A stretch of DNA of 51,827 bases from Achromobacter agilis (GTDB lineage: Bacteria > Pseudomonadota > Gammaproteobacteria > Burkholderiales > Burkholderiaceae_B), in the NCBI RefSeq assembly GCF_900496965.1, contig NZ_UFQB01000037.1, positions 1-51,827 of the forward strand. The letters are read 5' to 3'. The notes under the pieces are model-generated. The model was not told where the DNA came from. It did not search any database and worked only from the letters and a program-made list of their open reading frames with translations. Within the stretch, counting starts at the first letter, position 1; each line of letters opens with the position of its first letter. Below, piece by piece: positions 33,816-41,837 of the stretch. Both the position numbers and the translations under genes were made by a program.

Positions 33816-34625
33816 CTAGTATGTTTGAGTAAACGGCGACAGCAACTGCGATCCGCCGTCGAGTTCGTGCAGTCCGAACGCCTCGGGGTAATCAATGGCG
33901 GACAGGTAAAGCCCGTCGGGCGCGAACGTCGGCGCGCCAAGTTTGCGGTCGCGCCACGACAGGAGTTGCGCCATCCAGTCGACGGATTCCCTGCCCTGCC
34001 CGACCTGCAGTAGCGCTCCCATGATATTGCGTACCATGTGATGCAGGAAGGCATTCGCCTTCAGCGTAAACACCAGGAACGGACCGCGCTCTTCGATATC
34101 CAGCCGGTGCAGGTGGCGCACCGGATGCTTGGCCTGGCATTGCGACGAACGGAAGCTGGAAAAATCATGCTCGCCCAGCAAGGCGCTGGCCGCGGCGCGC
34201 ATGGCATCCACGTCCAGCGGCTGGAAACACCAGCCCGCGCGGCCCGCCCACAGCGCCGGCCGCACCCGGCCGCGCCACAGCAGATAGACATAGGTACGGG
34301 CGCGCGCCGAAAACCGCGCGTGAAAATCATCCGATACCTGCTGCGCCCACTGAACGGAAATACTGGACGGCAGGAAAGCGTTCACACCCCGCACCCAGGA
34401 CTCCATGCGCCGGTCCAACTCGGTATCCAGGTGGATCACCTGCATGGCGCCATGCACGCCGGTATCCGTGCGGCCCGCGCAAATCGTGGGCACGGAATCC
34501 GCTACGCCGCAAAAACGTCCCAGAGCGGCCTCCAGCGTATCCTGCACCGTCTGCCGATGCGGCTGCGTCTGCCAACCCTGCCAAGCGGAGCCGTCATACG
34601 CCAGCCCCAATGCAACTCTAGACAT
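33816..34625 (-). CDS. truA: tRNA pseudouridine(38-40) synthase
   Basis: The 269-residue enzyme starts MSRVALGLAYDGSAWQGWQT and carries the catalytic Asp in AGRTDTGVHGAMQV, plus FHARFSARARTYVYL and HHMVRNIMGALLQVG. It isomerises uridines 38-40 of the anticodon arm of several tRNAs. Length is normal. It starts three bases after the fimV stop codon, so it probably depends on fimV transcription. The order fimV-truA-trpF is common in the order Burkholderiales. Confidence 0.95.
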   Translation of the reverse strand: MSRVALGLAYDGSAWQGWQTQPHRQTVQDTLEAALGRFCGVADSVPTICAGRTDTGVHGAMQVIHLDTELDRRMESWVRGVNAFLPSSISVQWAQQVSDDFHARFSARARTYVYLLWRGRVRPALWAGRAGWCFQPLDVDAMRAAASALLGEHDFSSFRSSQCQAKHPVRHLHRLDIEERGPFLVFTLKANAFLHHMVRNIMGALLQVGQGRESVDWMAQLLSWRDRKLGAPTFAPDGLYLSAIDYPEAFGLHELDGGSQLLSPFTQTY

Positions 34626-34628
34626 GTA

Positions 34629-36521
34629 TCAAACCCGTGGACCGCCGACCCGGCGCGGTTCGTCCGTGGGCGGTTCGTCCAGGTCGAGATTGATGCTATT
34701 GAGCTTGCGGTTCAGCGCTGCCGTGTCCAACGCTGGCTCGTTAAATTCGTAGGTCTCCTCGTCGTCGTCTCCGCGCCTGGCGCCGGCCCTGCGCAACAGC
34801 CAGGCGATGGCAAACGCGATCAGCGCCAGCACGGCGGTGACGATAACGAGCAGATTGTCGGCCAGCCAGGCTGGCATGTTCGATTCGATGCCTTTGTTCG
34901 GCGGCGTGCCGGCGGGCTTGTCCGGCGAGTCGGCGCCCGGTGTGCCTGTTGCGCCCGGTGTGCCTGCCGCGCCCGGTGTGCCTGCTGTGCCCGGCGTACC
35001 TGCTGCACCCGGCGTGCCTGCTGCGCCCGGCGTGCCGGTTGCGCCCGGCGTGCCTGTTGCGCCCGGAGTGCCTGTTGCACCCGGCGTGCCTGCTGCGCCC
35101 GGCGTGCCTGCTGCGCCCGGTGTGCCTGTTGCGCCCGAGGTGCCCGCTGCTCCGGGCGTGCCTGCTGCGCCCGGCGTGCCTGCTGCGCCCGGCGTGCCTG
35201 CTGCGCCCGGCGTGCCTGCTGCGCCCGGTGTACCTGTTGCGCCCGGCGTGCCTGTTGCGCCCGGCGTGCCTGTTGCGCCCGGTGTGCCTGCTGCGCCCGG
35301 CGTGCCTGTTGCGCCCGGCGTGCCTGTTGCGCCCGGTGTGCCTGCTGCGCCCGGCGTGCCTGCTGCGCCCGGCGTGCCTGCTGCGCCCGGTGTGCCTGTT
35401 GCGCCCGGTGTGCCTGTTGCGCCCGAGGTGCCCGCTGCTCCGGGCGTGCCCGTTGCTCCTTGAGCGCCCGATGCGCCAGCGGCGCCCTGCTGCCCGACCG
35501 CCTTGTTCAAATCATCGACGTTGCTCTGCAACTGATCGACCCGCCCCTGGACGTCGGCCATGGCGCGCTCGTTGGAGGTCCGGGCGTCGGCCTGCGCTTC
35601 GGCCTGGGCCGCCGCGCTGCCCTGCGCCAGGCCGGCGGAAAGGCGTACACGGTCCTGAGGCGGCGTTGCCGTGGCGACGCCGCCATTGTCGTCGGGGCGG
35701 GCAACGCTACCCGACGCTCCGCCCTGCCCCTGGACCACGGAGGGATTCGCGGCGGACGCCGCGCCGATCCGCGAGCGGTATTTGGCGAAGGCCTCGGCGT
35801 GCTCGTTGAAGATTCGGCGCGCCTCGGCCGGATCCACGGCGCGCACGGTGGCCGCGTCCGGAATCGACAGCTTCTTTCCTGCGCGCACCAGATTCATGTT
35901 GTTCTGGATGAACGCTTCGGGATTGGCGCGCCACAGCGCCACCAGCATCTGGTAGACGGATGCATTGGGCACGGCATTGCGTTGCGCGATGGAGAAGAGA
36001 TTGTCGCCAGACTTCACATTGACCGACCGGCCGCTGGCGGCACGGGACGGCGCGCCGACCGAGGCGGGCGCCACTTCGGCGCTGGTGCCGCGCAACGGCA
36101 CCAGGATGCTGACCTGCACCTGCCGCTGCCCGGCGCTGGAGCTGATGTCCAGCAGCAGGTCCACCGCGCCGCTGGCGGGCGGTTGCGCGGCCCGCACGCG
36201 CAAGTTCTTGCGCGTGGCGTCCATGCCGTCCTCGATACGCACCACCATGCTGGCCAGGGGCACCGGCGGCTTCAGGCCCGCGCGCTGCCACGCGGCTTCG
36301 TCCGCCACCGATACCTTCAGCGACGACACTTCGTCAGGGGTCAGTTCCTGCAATCCCACCACCGCCTGCAGCGGCGCGCCCGGCACGGAAACCACCCGCG
36401 AATGCCCCACGCGCATGGCCATCGCCGAACCGCACACGCTTGAGCCAATCGCCAACGCAATCGCCCACTGCAGGGCTTTCAAACGGCGGGCATGCTTCAC
36501 TTGGCGCGAACGCTGGGTCAT
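34629..36521 (-). CDS. fimV: FimV-like protein with LysM and collagen-like tract
   Basis: The 630-residue protein has a signal peptide (cleavage near GSAMAM), an N-terminal FimV domain (about 37-150), a LysM domain (166-221: SVNVKSGDNLFSIAQRNAV), a coiled coil (about 305-340) and about 60 Gly-x-y triplets (about 343-531, mostly GTPGAA and GTPGAT). One membrane helix follows (LLVIVTAVLALIAFAIAWLL) and then a short acidic cytoplasmic tail. Typical FimV has a long TPR-bearing cytoplasmic part, so this version is short at that end. FimV anchors to peptidoglycan and organises polar pili. The ATG at 36521 begins the signal peptide; the upstream extension is not coding. Confidence 0.87.
   Translation of the reverse strand: MTQRSRQVKHARRLKALQWAIALAIGSSVCGSAMAMRVGHSRVVSVPGAPLQAVVGLQELTPDEVSSLKVSVADEAAWQRAGLKPPVPLASMVVRIEDGMDATRKNLRVRAAQPPASGAVDLLLDISSSAGQRQVQVSILVPLRGTSAEVAPASVGAPSRAASGRSVNVKSGDNLFSIAQRNAVPNASVYQMLVALWRANPEAFIQNNMNLVRAGKKLSIPDAATVRAVDPAEARRIFNEHAEAFAKYRSRIGAASAANPSVVQGQGGASGSVARPDDNGGVATATPPQDRVRLSAGLAQGSAAAQAEAQADARTSNERAMADVQGRVDQLQSNVDDLNKAVGQQGAAGASGAQGATGTPGAAGTSGATGTPGATGTPGAAGTPGAAGTPGAAGTPGATGTPGATGTPGAAGTPGATGTPGATGTPGATGTPGAAGTPGAAGTPGAAGTPGAAGTPGAAGTSGATGTPGAAGTPGAAGTPGATGTPGATGTPGATGTPGAAGTPGAAGTPGTAGTPGAAGTPGATGTPGADSPDKPAGTPPNKGIESNMPAWLADNLLVIVTAVLALIAFAIAWLLRRAGARRGDDDEETYEFNEPALDTAALNRKLNSINLDLDEPPTDEPRRVGGPRV
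34936..35500 (-). repeat. Tandem 18-bp repeats encoding collagen triplets
   Basis: On the plus strand a roughly 18-base unit, GCGCCCGGCGTGCCTGCT with few substitutions, repeats about 28 times. It translates on the minus strand as Gly-Thr-Pro-Gly-Ala-Ala/Thr. Because the unit is a multiple of three, slippage would change length without changing frame. There are no spacers, so it is not a CRISPR array. Confidence 0.95.
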
Positions 36522-36707
36522 AAGCTGGAATTCCGTTCTTGTAGTCGAATTACGGGCTGGCGCCCATTCACGCCAAACGGGCGTGAACCGGCACCAATTC
36601 ACGGGAAAAGTGTAATGGATCAAGCGCATTTCACAAACCTGAAAGGCGCGCCGGCGTTCGCTGGCATGCGTATCCGCCACACATCGCCGGACTCTCGCAA
36701 ACGGCAA

Positions 36708-36725
36708 GGGCACCCGAAGGTGCCC
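36708..36725 (-). terminator. Hairpin after asd
   Basis: GGGCACC and GGTGCCC surround a CGAA loop (TTCG on the minus strand), about 54 bp downstream of the asd stop codon. The U tract after it is weak. It probably ends the asd transcript before fimV. Confidence 0.6.
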
Positions 36726-36778
36726 CTGCTTGCCTTGCCAGCATGACCGGACTGCGCCCCGCGCCGCCCGTCAGGGCA

Positions 36779-37909
36779 TCAGGCTTCGGCCAGCGCGATG
36801 CGCAGCATGCGGCGCAGCGGCTCCGCGGCGCCCCACAGCAATTGGTCGCCCACGGTGAAAGCGCCTAGGTACTGCGAACCCATCGACAGCTTGCGCAGAC
36901 GGCCCACCGGAATGTCGAGCGTGCCGGTCACGGCAACAGGGGTCAGCGCGGCAACGGTGGCTTCCTTGGTGTTCGGCACCACCTTGGCCCATTGCGTGCC
37001 CTGGGCGATCAGCGCCTCGATCTCGTCCAGCGGCAGATCGCGTTTGAGCTTGATGGTCAGCGCCTGGCTGTGGCAGCGCATGGCGCCGATGCGCACGCAC
37101 AGGCCGTCGATCGGCGTGGCGGGCGTGCCGAAGGCGGCGCCGCGGCCGAGAATCTTGTTGGTCTCGACTTCGCCCTTCCATTCTTCCTTGGACATCCCGT
37201 CGCCCAGGTCCTTGTCGATCCAGGGAATCAGGTTGCCGCCCAGCGGCACGCCGAAATGCTCGTGGGGCAGCGCCGGATCCTTTTGCTTGGCCAGCACACC
37301 GCGGTCGATTTCGAGGATGGCCGACGCGGGGTCGTCCAGCAGCGGCTTGACCGACTGGTTGATCTCGCCGAACTGGGTCAGCAGCTCGCGCATGTGCTGA
37401 GCGCCACCGCCCGAGGCTGCCTGGTACGTCATGGTCGTCATCCATTCGACCAGATCGTTGTTGAACAGGCCGGCCAGGCCCATCAGCATGCAGCTGACCG
37501 TGCAGTTACCGCCGACGAAGTTGCGCACGCCACGCTTGAGCGCCGCGTCGATGACCGGGCGGTTGACCGGGTCCAGCACGATGATGGCGTCGTCGGCCAT
37601 GCGCAGCGTGCTCGCCGCGTCGATCCAGATGCCGTTCCAGCCCGCGCCGCGCAGCTTCGGATAGATCTCGGACGTGTAGTCGCCACCTTGCGCCGTCACG
37701 ATGATCGGCAGTTTTTTCAGAGCATCAATATCGTAGGCGTCCTGCAGCGGGCCCGCGCCGTCCGCCCAAGTGGGCGCAGCGCCGCCAGCATTGCTGGTGG
37801 AGAAGAAAACCGGTTCGATCAGTGCGAAGTCGTTCTCGTCGCGCATGCGTTGCATGAGCACCGAGCCGACCATACCGCGCCAGCCGACAAGGCCTACTGC
37901 TTGATTCAT
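36779..37909 (-). CDS. asd: Aspartate-semialdehyde dehydrogenase
   Basis: The 376-residue enzyme starts MNQAVGLVGWRGMVGSVLMQ (NADP site), has the catalytic Cys in GGNCTVSCMLMGLAG and the YQAASGGGAQHMRELL segment of the gamma-proteobacterial-type Asd. It reduces aspartyl phosphate to aspartate semialdehyde for Lys, Thr, Met and diaminopimelate. It lies between the leuB terminator and fimV, so it has its own promoter in 37910-38065. Confidence 0.95.
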   Translation of the reverse strand: MNQAVGLVGWRGMVGSVLMQRMRDENDFALIEPVFFSTSNAGGAAPTWADGAGPLQDAYDIDALKKLPIIVTAQGGDYTSEIYPKLRGAGWNGIWIDAASTLRMADDAIIVLDPVNRPVIDAALKRGVRNFVGGNCTVSCMLMGLAGLFNNDLVEWMTTMTYQAASGGGAQHMRELLTQFGEINQSVKPLLDDPASAILEIDRGVLAKQKDPALPHEHFGVPLGGNLIPWIDKDLGDGMSKEEWKGEVETNKILGRGAAFGTPATPIDGLCVRIGAMRCHSQALTIKLKRDLPLDEIEALIAQGTQWAKVVPNTKEATVAALTPVAVTGTLDIPVGRLRKLSMGSQYLGAFTVGDQLLWGAAEPLRRMLRIALAEA

Positions 37910-38065
37910 TTCAATCGCTCTTTAAAGGTGGAGACAAGGTCCGGGGGAAGAAAAAGCCGTGCAATTCAACAATTTATCAGAATGCACGGAGAGATGTTGC
38001 GGCGCAGCTAGAAAAAATAGGGGCCACAATGGGCGCGAGCGGCTTTCGCGGCGCCTCGACAACAG

Positions 38066-38096
38066 GAAAAACAAAGGGCCGTCCGCTGGACGGCCC
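38066..38096 (-). terminator. Intrinsic terminator of leuCDB
   Basis: GGGCCGTCC and GGACGGCCC (38076-38096) form a 9-bp stem with a 3-base loop. On the minus strand TTTGTTTTT follows, just after the leuB stop codon. Confidence 0.9.
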
Positions 38097-38115
38097 TTGC
38101 CGGAAGCGGACTGGA

Positions 38116-39192
38116 TCAGGCCAGGGCTTTCAGGACCGCGTCGCCCATTTCAGCCGTGCCGACCTTGGTCGTGCCCGGCTCGAATATGTCGGCGGTGCGC
38201 AGCCCATCGGCCAGCACGCGGCGCACGGCGGCTTCGATGCGGTCGGCCTGGGGCGCCAGGTTCAGCGAATAGCGCAGCAGCATGGCGGCGGACAGAATCG
38301 TGGCCAGGGGGTTGGCGATGCCCTTGCCCGCGATGTCGGGCGCCGAACCGTGGCTGGGCTCGTACAGGCCCTGGCCGCCGGCGTTCAGCGAGGCCGACGG
38401 CAGCATGCCGATCGAGCCGGTCAACATGGCCGCTTCGTCCGACAGGATGTCGCCGAAGAGGTTGCCGGTCACGATGACGTCGAACTGGCGCGGGTTGCGC
38501 ACCAGCTGCATGGCGGCGTTGTCCACGTACATGTGCGACAGCTCCACGTCGGGATAGTCGCGCGCGACTTCAATGACGACGTCCCGCCAGAACTGCGAGG
38601 TTTCCAGCACGTTCGCCTTGTCCACGCTGCACAGCTTCTTGTTGCGCTTGCGGGCCGATTCGAAGCCAATGCGCGCGATGCGGCGTACTTCCGATTCGGC
38701 ATAGCGCATGGTGTCGTAGCCTTCGCGCTCGCCCTCGAAGGCGCCATCGGGCGACGAGCGCACGCCGCGCGGCGTGCCGAAATAGATGTCGCCAGTCAGT
38801 TCGCGGATGATCAGGATATCCAGGCCGGACACGATCTCGGGCTTCAGCGACGACGCGCTGGCCAGCTCGGGATACAAGATGGCCGGACGCAGGTTGGCGA
38901 ACAGGCCCAGCGCCTTGCGCAGGCCCAGGATGGCCTGTTCCGGGCGGAATTCGCGCGGCAGGCTGTCGTACTTCCAGTCGCCCACGGCGCCGAACAGCAC
39001 GGCGTGCGATTCCTTGGCAAGCTTCAGCGTGGCCGGCGGCAGCGGGTGCTCGAAGGCGTCGAACGCCGCGCCGCCCACGGGCGCTTCCTTGATGTCGACG
39101 GAGACGTCCAGCGCCTTCAGGACGCGCACGGCCTGTTCGACGATTTCCGGGCCGATGCCGTCACCCGGCAAGACTGCGATGTTGTGAGTCAT
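38116..39192 (-). CDS. leuB: 3-isopropylmalate dehydrogenase
   Basis: The 358-residue enzyme starts MTHNIAVLPGDGIGPEIVEQ. It has the substrate arginines in LGLRKALGLFANLRPA, the catalytic Tyr/Lys region and NLFGDILSDEAAMLTGSIGMLPSASL. It oxidatively decarboxylates 3-isopropylmalate with NAD in leucine synthesis. The in-frame extension upstream of the ATG has no family similarity. leuD is 35 bp upstream, and a terminator follows. Confidence 0.96.
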   Translation of the reverse strand: MTHNIAVLPGDGIGPEIVEQAVRVLKALDVSVDIKEAPVGGAAFDAFEHPLPPATLKLAKESHAVLFGAVGDWKYDSLPREFRPEQAILGLRKALGLFANLRPAILYPELASASSLKPEIVSGLDILIIRELTGDIYFGTPRGVRSSPDGAFEGEREGYDTMRYAESEVRRIARIGFESARKRNKKLCSVDKANVLETSQFWRDVVIEVARDYPDVELSHMYVDNAAMQLVRNPRQFDVIVTGNLFGDILSDEAAMLTGSIGMLPSASLNAGGQGLYEPSHGSAPDIAGKGIANPLATILSAAMLLRYSLNLAPQADRIEAAVRRVLADGLRTADIFEPGTTKVGTAEMGDAVLKALA

Positions 39193-39227
39193 ACGAAAAC
39201 GATCCTGTAATCGAAAAAATAAAGGCG

Positions 39228-39878
39228 TCAGACGATCGGACGGCTTTCCAGCCACGGATGGCGGGCCAGGCGCTCGGCCTCGAACGCGCGGATCTTGTCG
39301 GATTGGCGCAGGGTCAGGCCGATATCGTCGAATCCGTTGAGCAGGCAGTACTTGCGGAACGGTTCGATATCGAAGCCCATCGCGCGGCCGTCCGCCGCCA
39401 CCACGACCTGCTGATCAAGGTCGATGCGCAGCTTGTAGCCGGGGAAGGCCTTCACTTCGTCGAACAGGCGCGACACTTCCAGCTCGGACAGCACGATGGG
39501 CAGCAGGCCGTTCTTGAAGCTGTTGTTGAAGAAGATGTCCGCGTAGGACGGCGCGATGATGGCGCGGAAGCCGAACTGCGTCAGCGCCCACGGCGCGTGC
39601 TCACGGCTGGAGCCGCAGCCGAAGTTCTTGCGCGCCAACAGCACCGAAGCGCCCTGGTAGCGGGACTGGTTCAGCACGAAGTCCGGGTTCAGCGGACGCT
39701 TGCTGTTGTCCATGCCCGGTTCGCCGTGGTCCAGGTAGCGCAATTCGTCGAAAAGATTCGGCCCGAAGCCGGTGCGCTTGATGGACTTGAGGAACTGCTT
39801 GGGAATGATGAGGTCCGTGTCGACGTTTTCGCGATCGAGCGGGGCCACCAGGCCTTCGTGAGTGGTGAATGCTTGCAT
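39228..39878 (-). CDS. leuD: 3-isopropylmalate dehydratase small subunit
   Basis: The 216-residue protein starts MQAFTTHEGLVAPLDRENVD and carries the swivelling-domain signatures DTDLIIPKQFLK and FGCGSSREHAPWAL. It forms the isomerase with LeuC. It lies 25 bp after leuC and 35 bp before leuB on the minus strand. Normal length. Confidence 0.96.
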   Translation of the reverse strand: MQAFTTHEGLVAPLDRENVDTDLIIPKQFLKSIKRTGFGPNLFDELRYLDHGEPGMDNSKRPLNPDFVLNQSRYQGASVLLARKNFGCGSSREHAPWALTQFGFRAIIAPSYADIFFNNSFKNGLLPIVLSELEVSRLFDEVKAFPGYKLRIDLDQQVVVAADGRAMGFDIEPFRKYCLLNGFDDIGLTLRQSDKIRAFEAERLARHPWLESRPIV

Positions 39879-39903
39879 GATGTCGGTACTCGGTGCTTAA
39901 CGC

Positions 39904-41307
39904 TTAACGGAACGTGCGGACGTCGACGAAGTGGCCGGCGACCGCGGCGGCGGCGGCCATGGCCGGGCTCACCAGGTGCGTGCGCCCGCCCTGCCCCTGG
40001 CGGCCTTCGAAGTTGCGGTTCGAGGTGGAAGCGCAACGCTCGCCGGGTTCGAGGCGGTCGGCATTCATGGCCAGGCACATGGAACAGCCCGGCTCGCGCC
40101 ATTCGAAGCCGGCCTCGATGAAGATCTTGTCCAGCCCTTCGCGCTCGGCCTGCTGCTTGACCAGGCCCGAGCCCGGCACCACCATGGCCTGGCGCACGTT
40201 GGACGCCACGTGCTTGCCGCGCGCCACGGCGGCGGCGGCGCGCAGGTCTTCGATGCGGGAATTGGTGCAGGAGCCGATGAACACCCGGTCCACCCGGATA
40301 TCGGTCAGCGGCGTATTGGGCTTCAGGCCCATATATTGCAGGGCGCGCTCCATGCCGCTGCGGCGCACGTCGTCTTTTTCGCGATCGGGGTCCGGCACGC
40401 GGGAATCCACCGGCAGCACCATTTCCGGGGACGTTCCCCAGGTGACTTGCGGCTTGATATCGCGGGCGTTGACTTCCACGACCGAGTCGAACTTGGCGCC
40501 CTCGTCGGTATGCAGCGTGCGCCAGTAGCCGACCGCCTGGTCCCAGAGCACGCCCGCGGGCGAGAAGGGACGGCCGCGGAAGTATTCGATGGTCTTGTCG
40601 TCCACCGCCACCATGCCGGAACGGGCGCCGGCCTCGATGGCCATGTTGCAGACCGTCATGCGGCCTTCCACCGACAGGCCGCGGATCGTGCTGCCGGCGA
40701 ACTCGATGGCGTGGCCCGTGCCGCCGGCCGTGCCGATGATGCCGATGATGTGCAGGACCACGTCCTTGGCCGTACAGCCGAAGGGCAGTTCGCCTTCGAC
40801 CTTGATCAGCATGCTCTTGGCTTTCTTCATGAGCAGCGTCTGGGTGGCCAGCACGTGCTCGACTTCGGACGTGCCGATGCCGAAGGCCAGCGCGCCCAGC
40901 GCACCGTGCGTGCTGGTATGCGAATCGCCGCAAACCACGGTCATGCCGGGCAGGGTCGCGCCCTGCTCCGGGCCGATCACGTGCACGATGCCCTGGCGCA
41001 GGTCATTCATGCGGAATTCGGTAATGCCGTACTTGTCGCAGTTGGCGTCCAGCGTATCCACTTGCAGGCGCGAGATCGGATCGTCGATACCCTGTGCACG
41101 GTTCAGCGTGGGCACGTTGTGATCAGCCACCGCCAGATTGGCGCCAGTGCGCCACGGCTTGCGGCCGGCGATCGCCAGGCCTTCGAACGCCTGCGGGCTG
41201 GTGACTTCATGCACCAGGTGGCGATCTATATAGAGCAGACAGGTGCCGTCTGATTCCTGGTGGACGACGTGGGCGTCCCAGAGTTTGTCGTAAAGGGTTT
41301 GGGCCAT
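39904..41307 (-). CDS. leuC: 3-isopropylmalate dehydratase large subunit
   Basis: The 467-residue aconitase-family subunit starts MAQTLYDKLWDAHVVHQ. It has the [4Fe-4S] cysteines in IGSCTNSRIEDL and PGCSMCLAMN, and substrate motifs CGDSHTSTHGALGALAFG and NRNFEGRQG. With LeuD it isomerises 2-isopropylmalate. The ATG at 41307 is the conserved start; there is no strong ribosome site. It heads leuC-leuD-leuB and is divergent from the type I secretion genes. Confidence 0.96.
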   Translation of the reverse strand: MAQTLYDKLWDAHVVHQESDGTCLLYIDRHLVHEVTSPQAFEGLAIAGRKPWRTGANLAVADHNVPTLNRAQGIDDPISRLQVDTLDANCDKYGITEFRMNDLRQGIVHVIGPEQGATLPGMTVVCGDSHTSTHGALGALAFGIGTSEVEHVLATQTLLMKKAKSMLIKVEGELPFGCTAKDVVLHIIGIIGTAGGTGHAIEFAGSTIRGLSVEGRMTVCNMAIEAGARSGMVAVDDKTIEYFRGRPFSPAGVLWDQAVGYWRTLHTDEGAKFDSVVEVNARDIKPQVTWGTSPEMVLPVDSRVPDPDREKDDVRRSGMERALQYMGLKPNTPLTDIRVDRVFIGSCTNSRIEDLRAAAAVARGKHVASNVRQAMVVPGSGLVKQQAEREGLDKIFIEAGFEWREPGCSMCLAMNADRLEPGERCASTSNRNFEGRQGQGGRTHLVSPAMAAAAAVAGHFVDVRTFR

Positions 41308-41837
41308 GGATGCGCTCTGCAAATAGACAATCCGGCTCGTGCCTCGCGCGGTTGAAAGCAAAACGCTCCCGCGCCGGCCACTGCGGCATGAAGGAATTAT
41401 GCACAGGGTCTGAACCTAGTACAACCACACCACATATACCAGTACCACCACTACCATGCTAGGCCGCGGACGCGGCCCCGAACGATCCTGTTTCAAGCCC
41501 GCGCCGCAAGCCTGCAGCGAATGTATTCACAGATACAAATTGGGGCCTGAAATTAGATACAAAATTATCAAAACGATATAATCACGCAACGCTGTAGCAA
41601 TGCTATTTACGAAATAAAACGAAATAAATGGCATAAAAGCCGCATTAAATCAGCATATTAAAGCGAATCAGAGCGAAGTTCGTGCAAATTCAATTGAATT
41701 AAGAGATGATGCGCGACGAAATTCAAATAATGGCCTCGGAAATCTCATCAAGAATTAACAAATATTGACTCGTCAAAACTGACATTTCCACACAATATTC
41801 GGCCATTCATTCTCAACTCGACTCGCGAATAATCACT
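41308..41837. other. 530-bp divergent region between leuC and the secretion operon
   Basis: No gene is visible. From about 41530 to 41835 the DNA is much more AT-rich than the rest of the window, with many short A/T runs (AATAAAACGAAATAAATGG near 41614-41632). This is typical of bound regulatory regions and could host a nucleoid protein. TTGACT near 41765-41770 might be part of a promoter, but no well-spaced -10 follows. Both leuC and the adhesin operon must be started from here. Confidence 0.6.

Noticed and set aside
34936..35500. Regular short repeats suggesting a CRISPR array
   Set aside because: The units are contiguous without unique spacers and encode Gly-Thr-Pro-Gly-Ala triplets in the fimV frame.
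34038..36443. Plus-strand frame with a long Cys-rich CARRACCARC repeat
   Set aside because: It is antisense to the fimV collagen repeat. The Cys pattern is a by-product of the 18-bp repeat and not a metallothionein.
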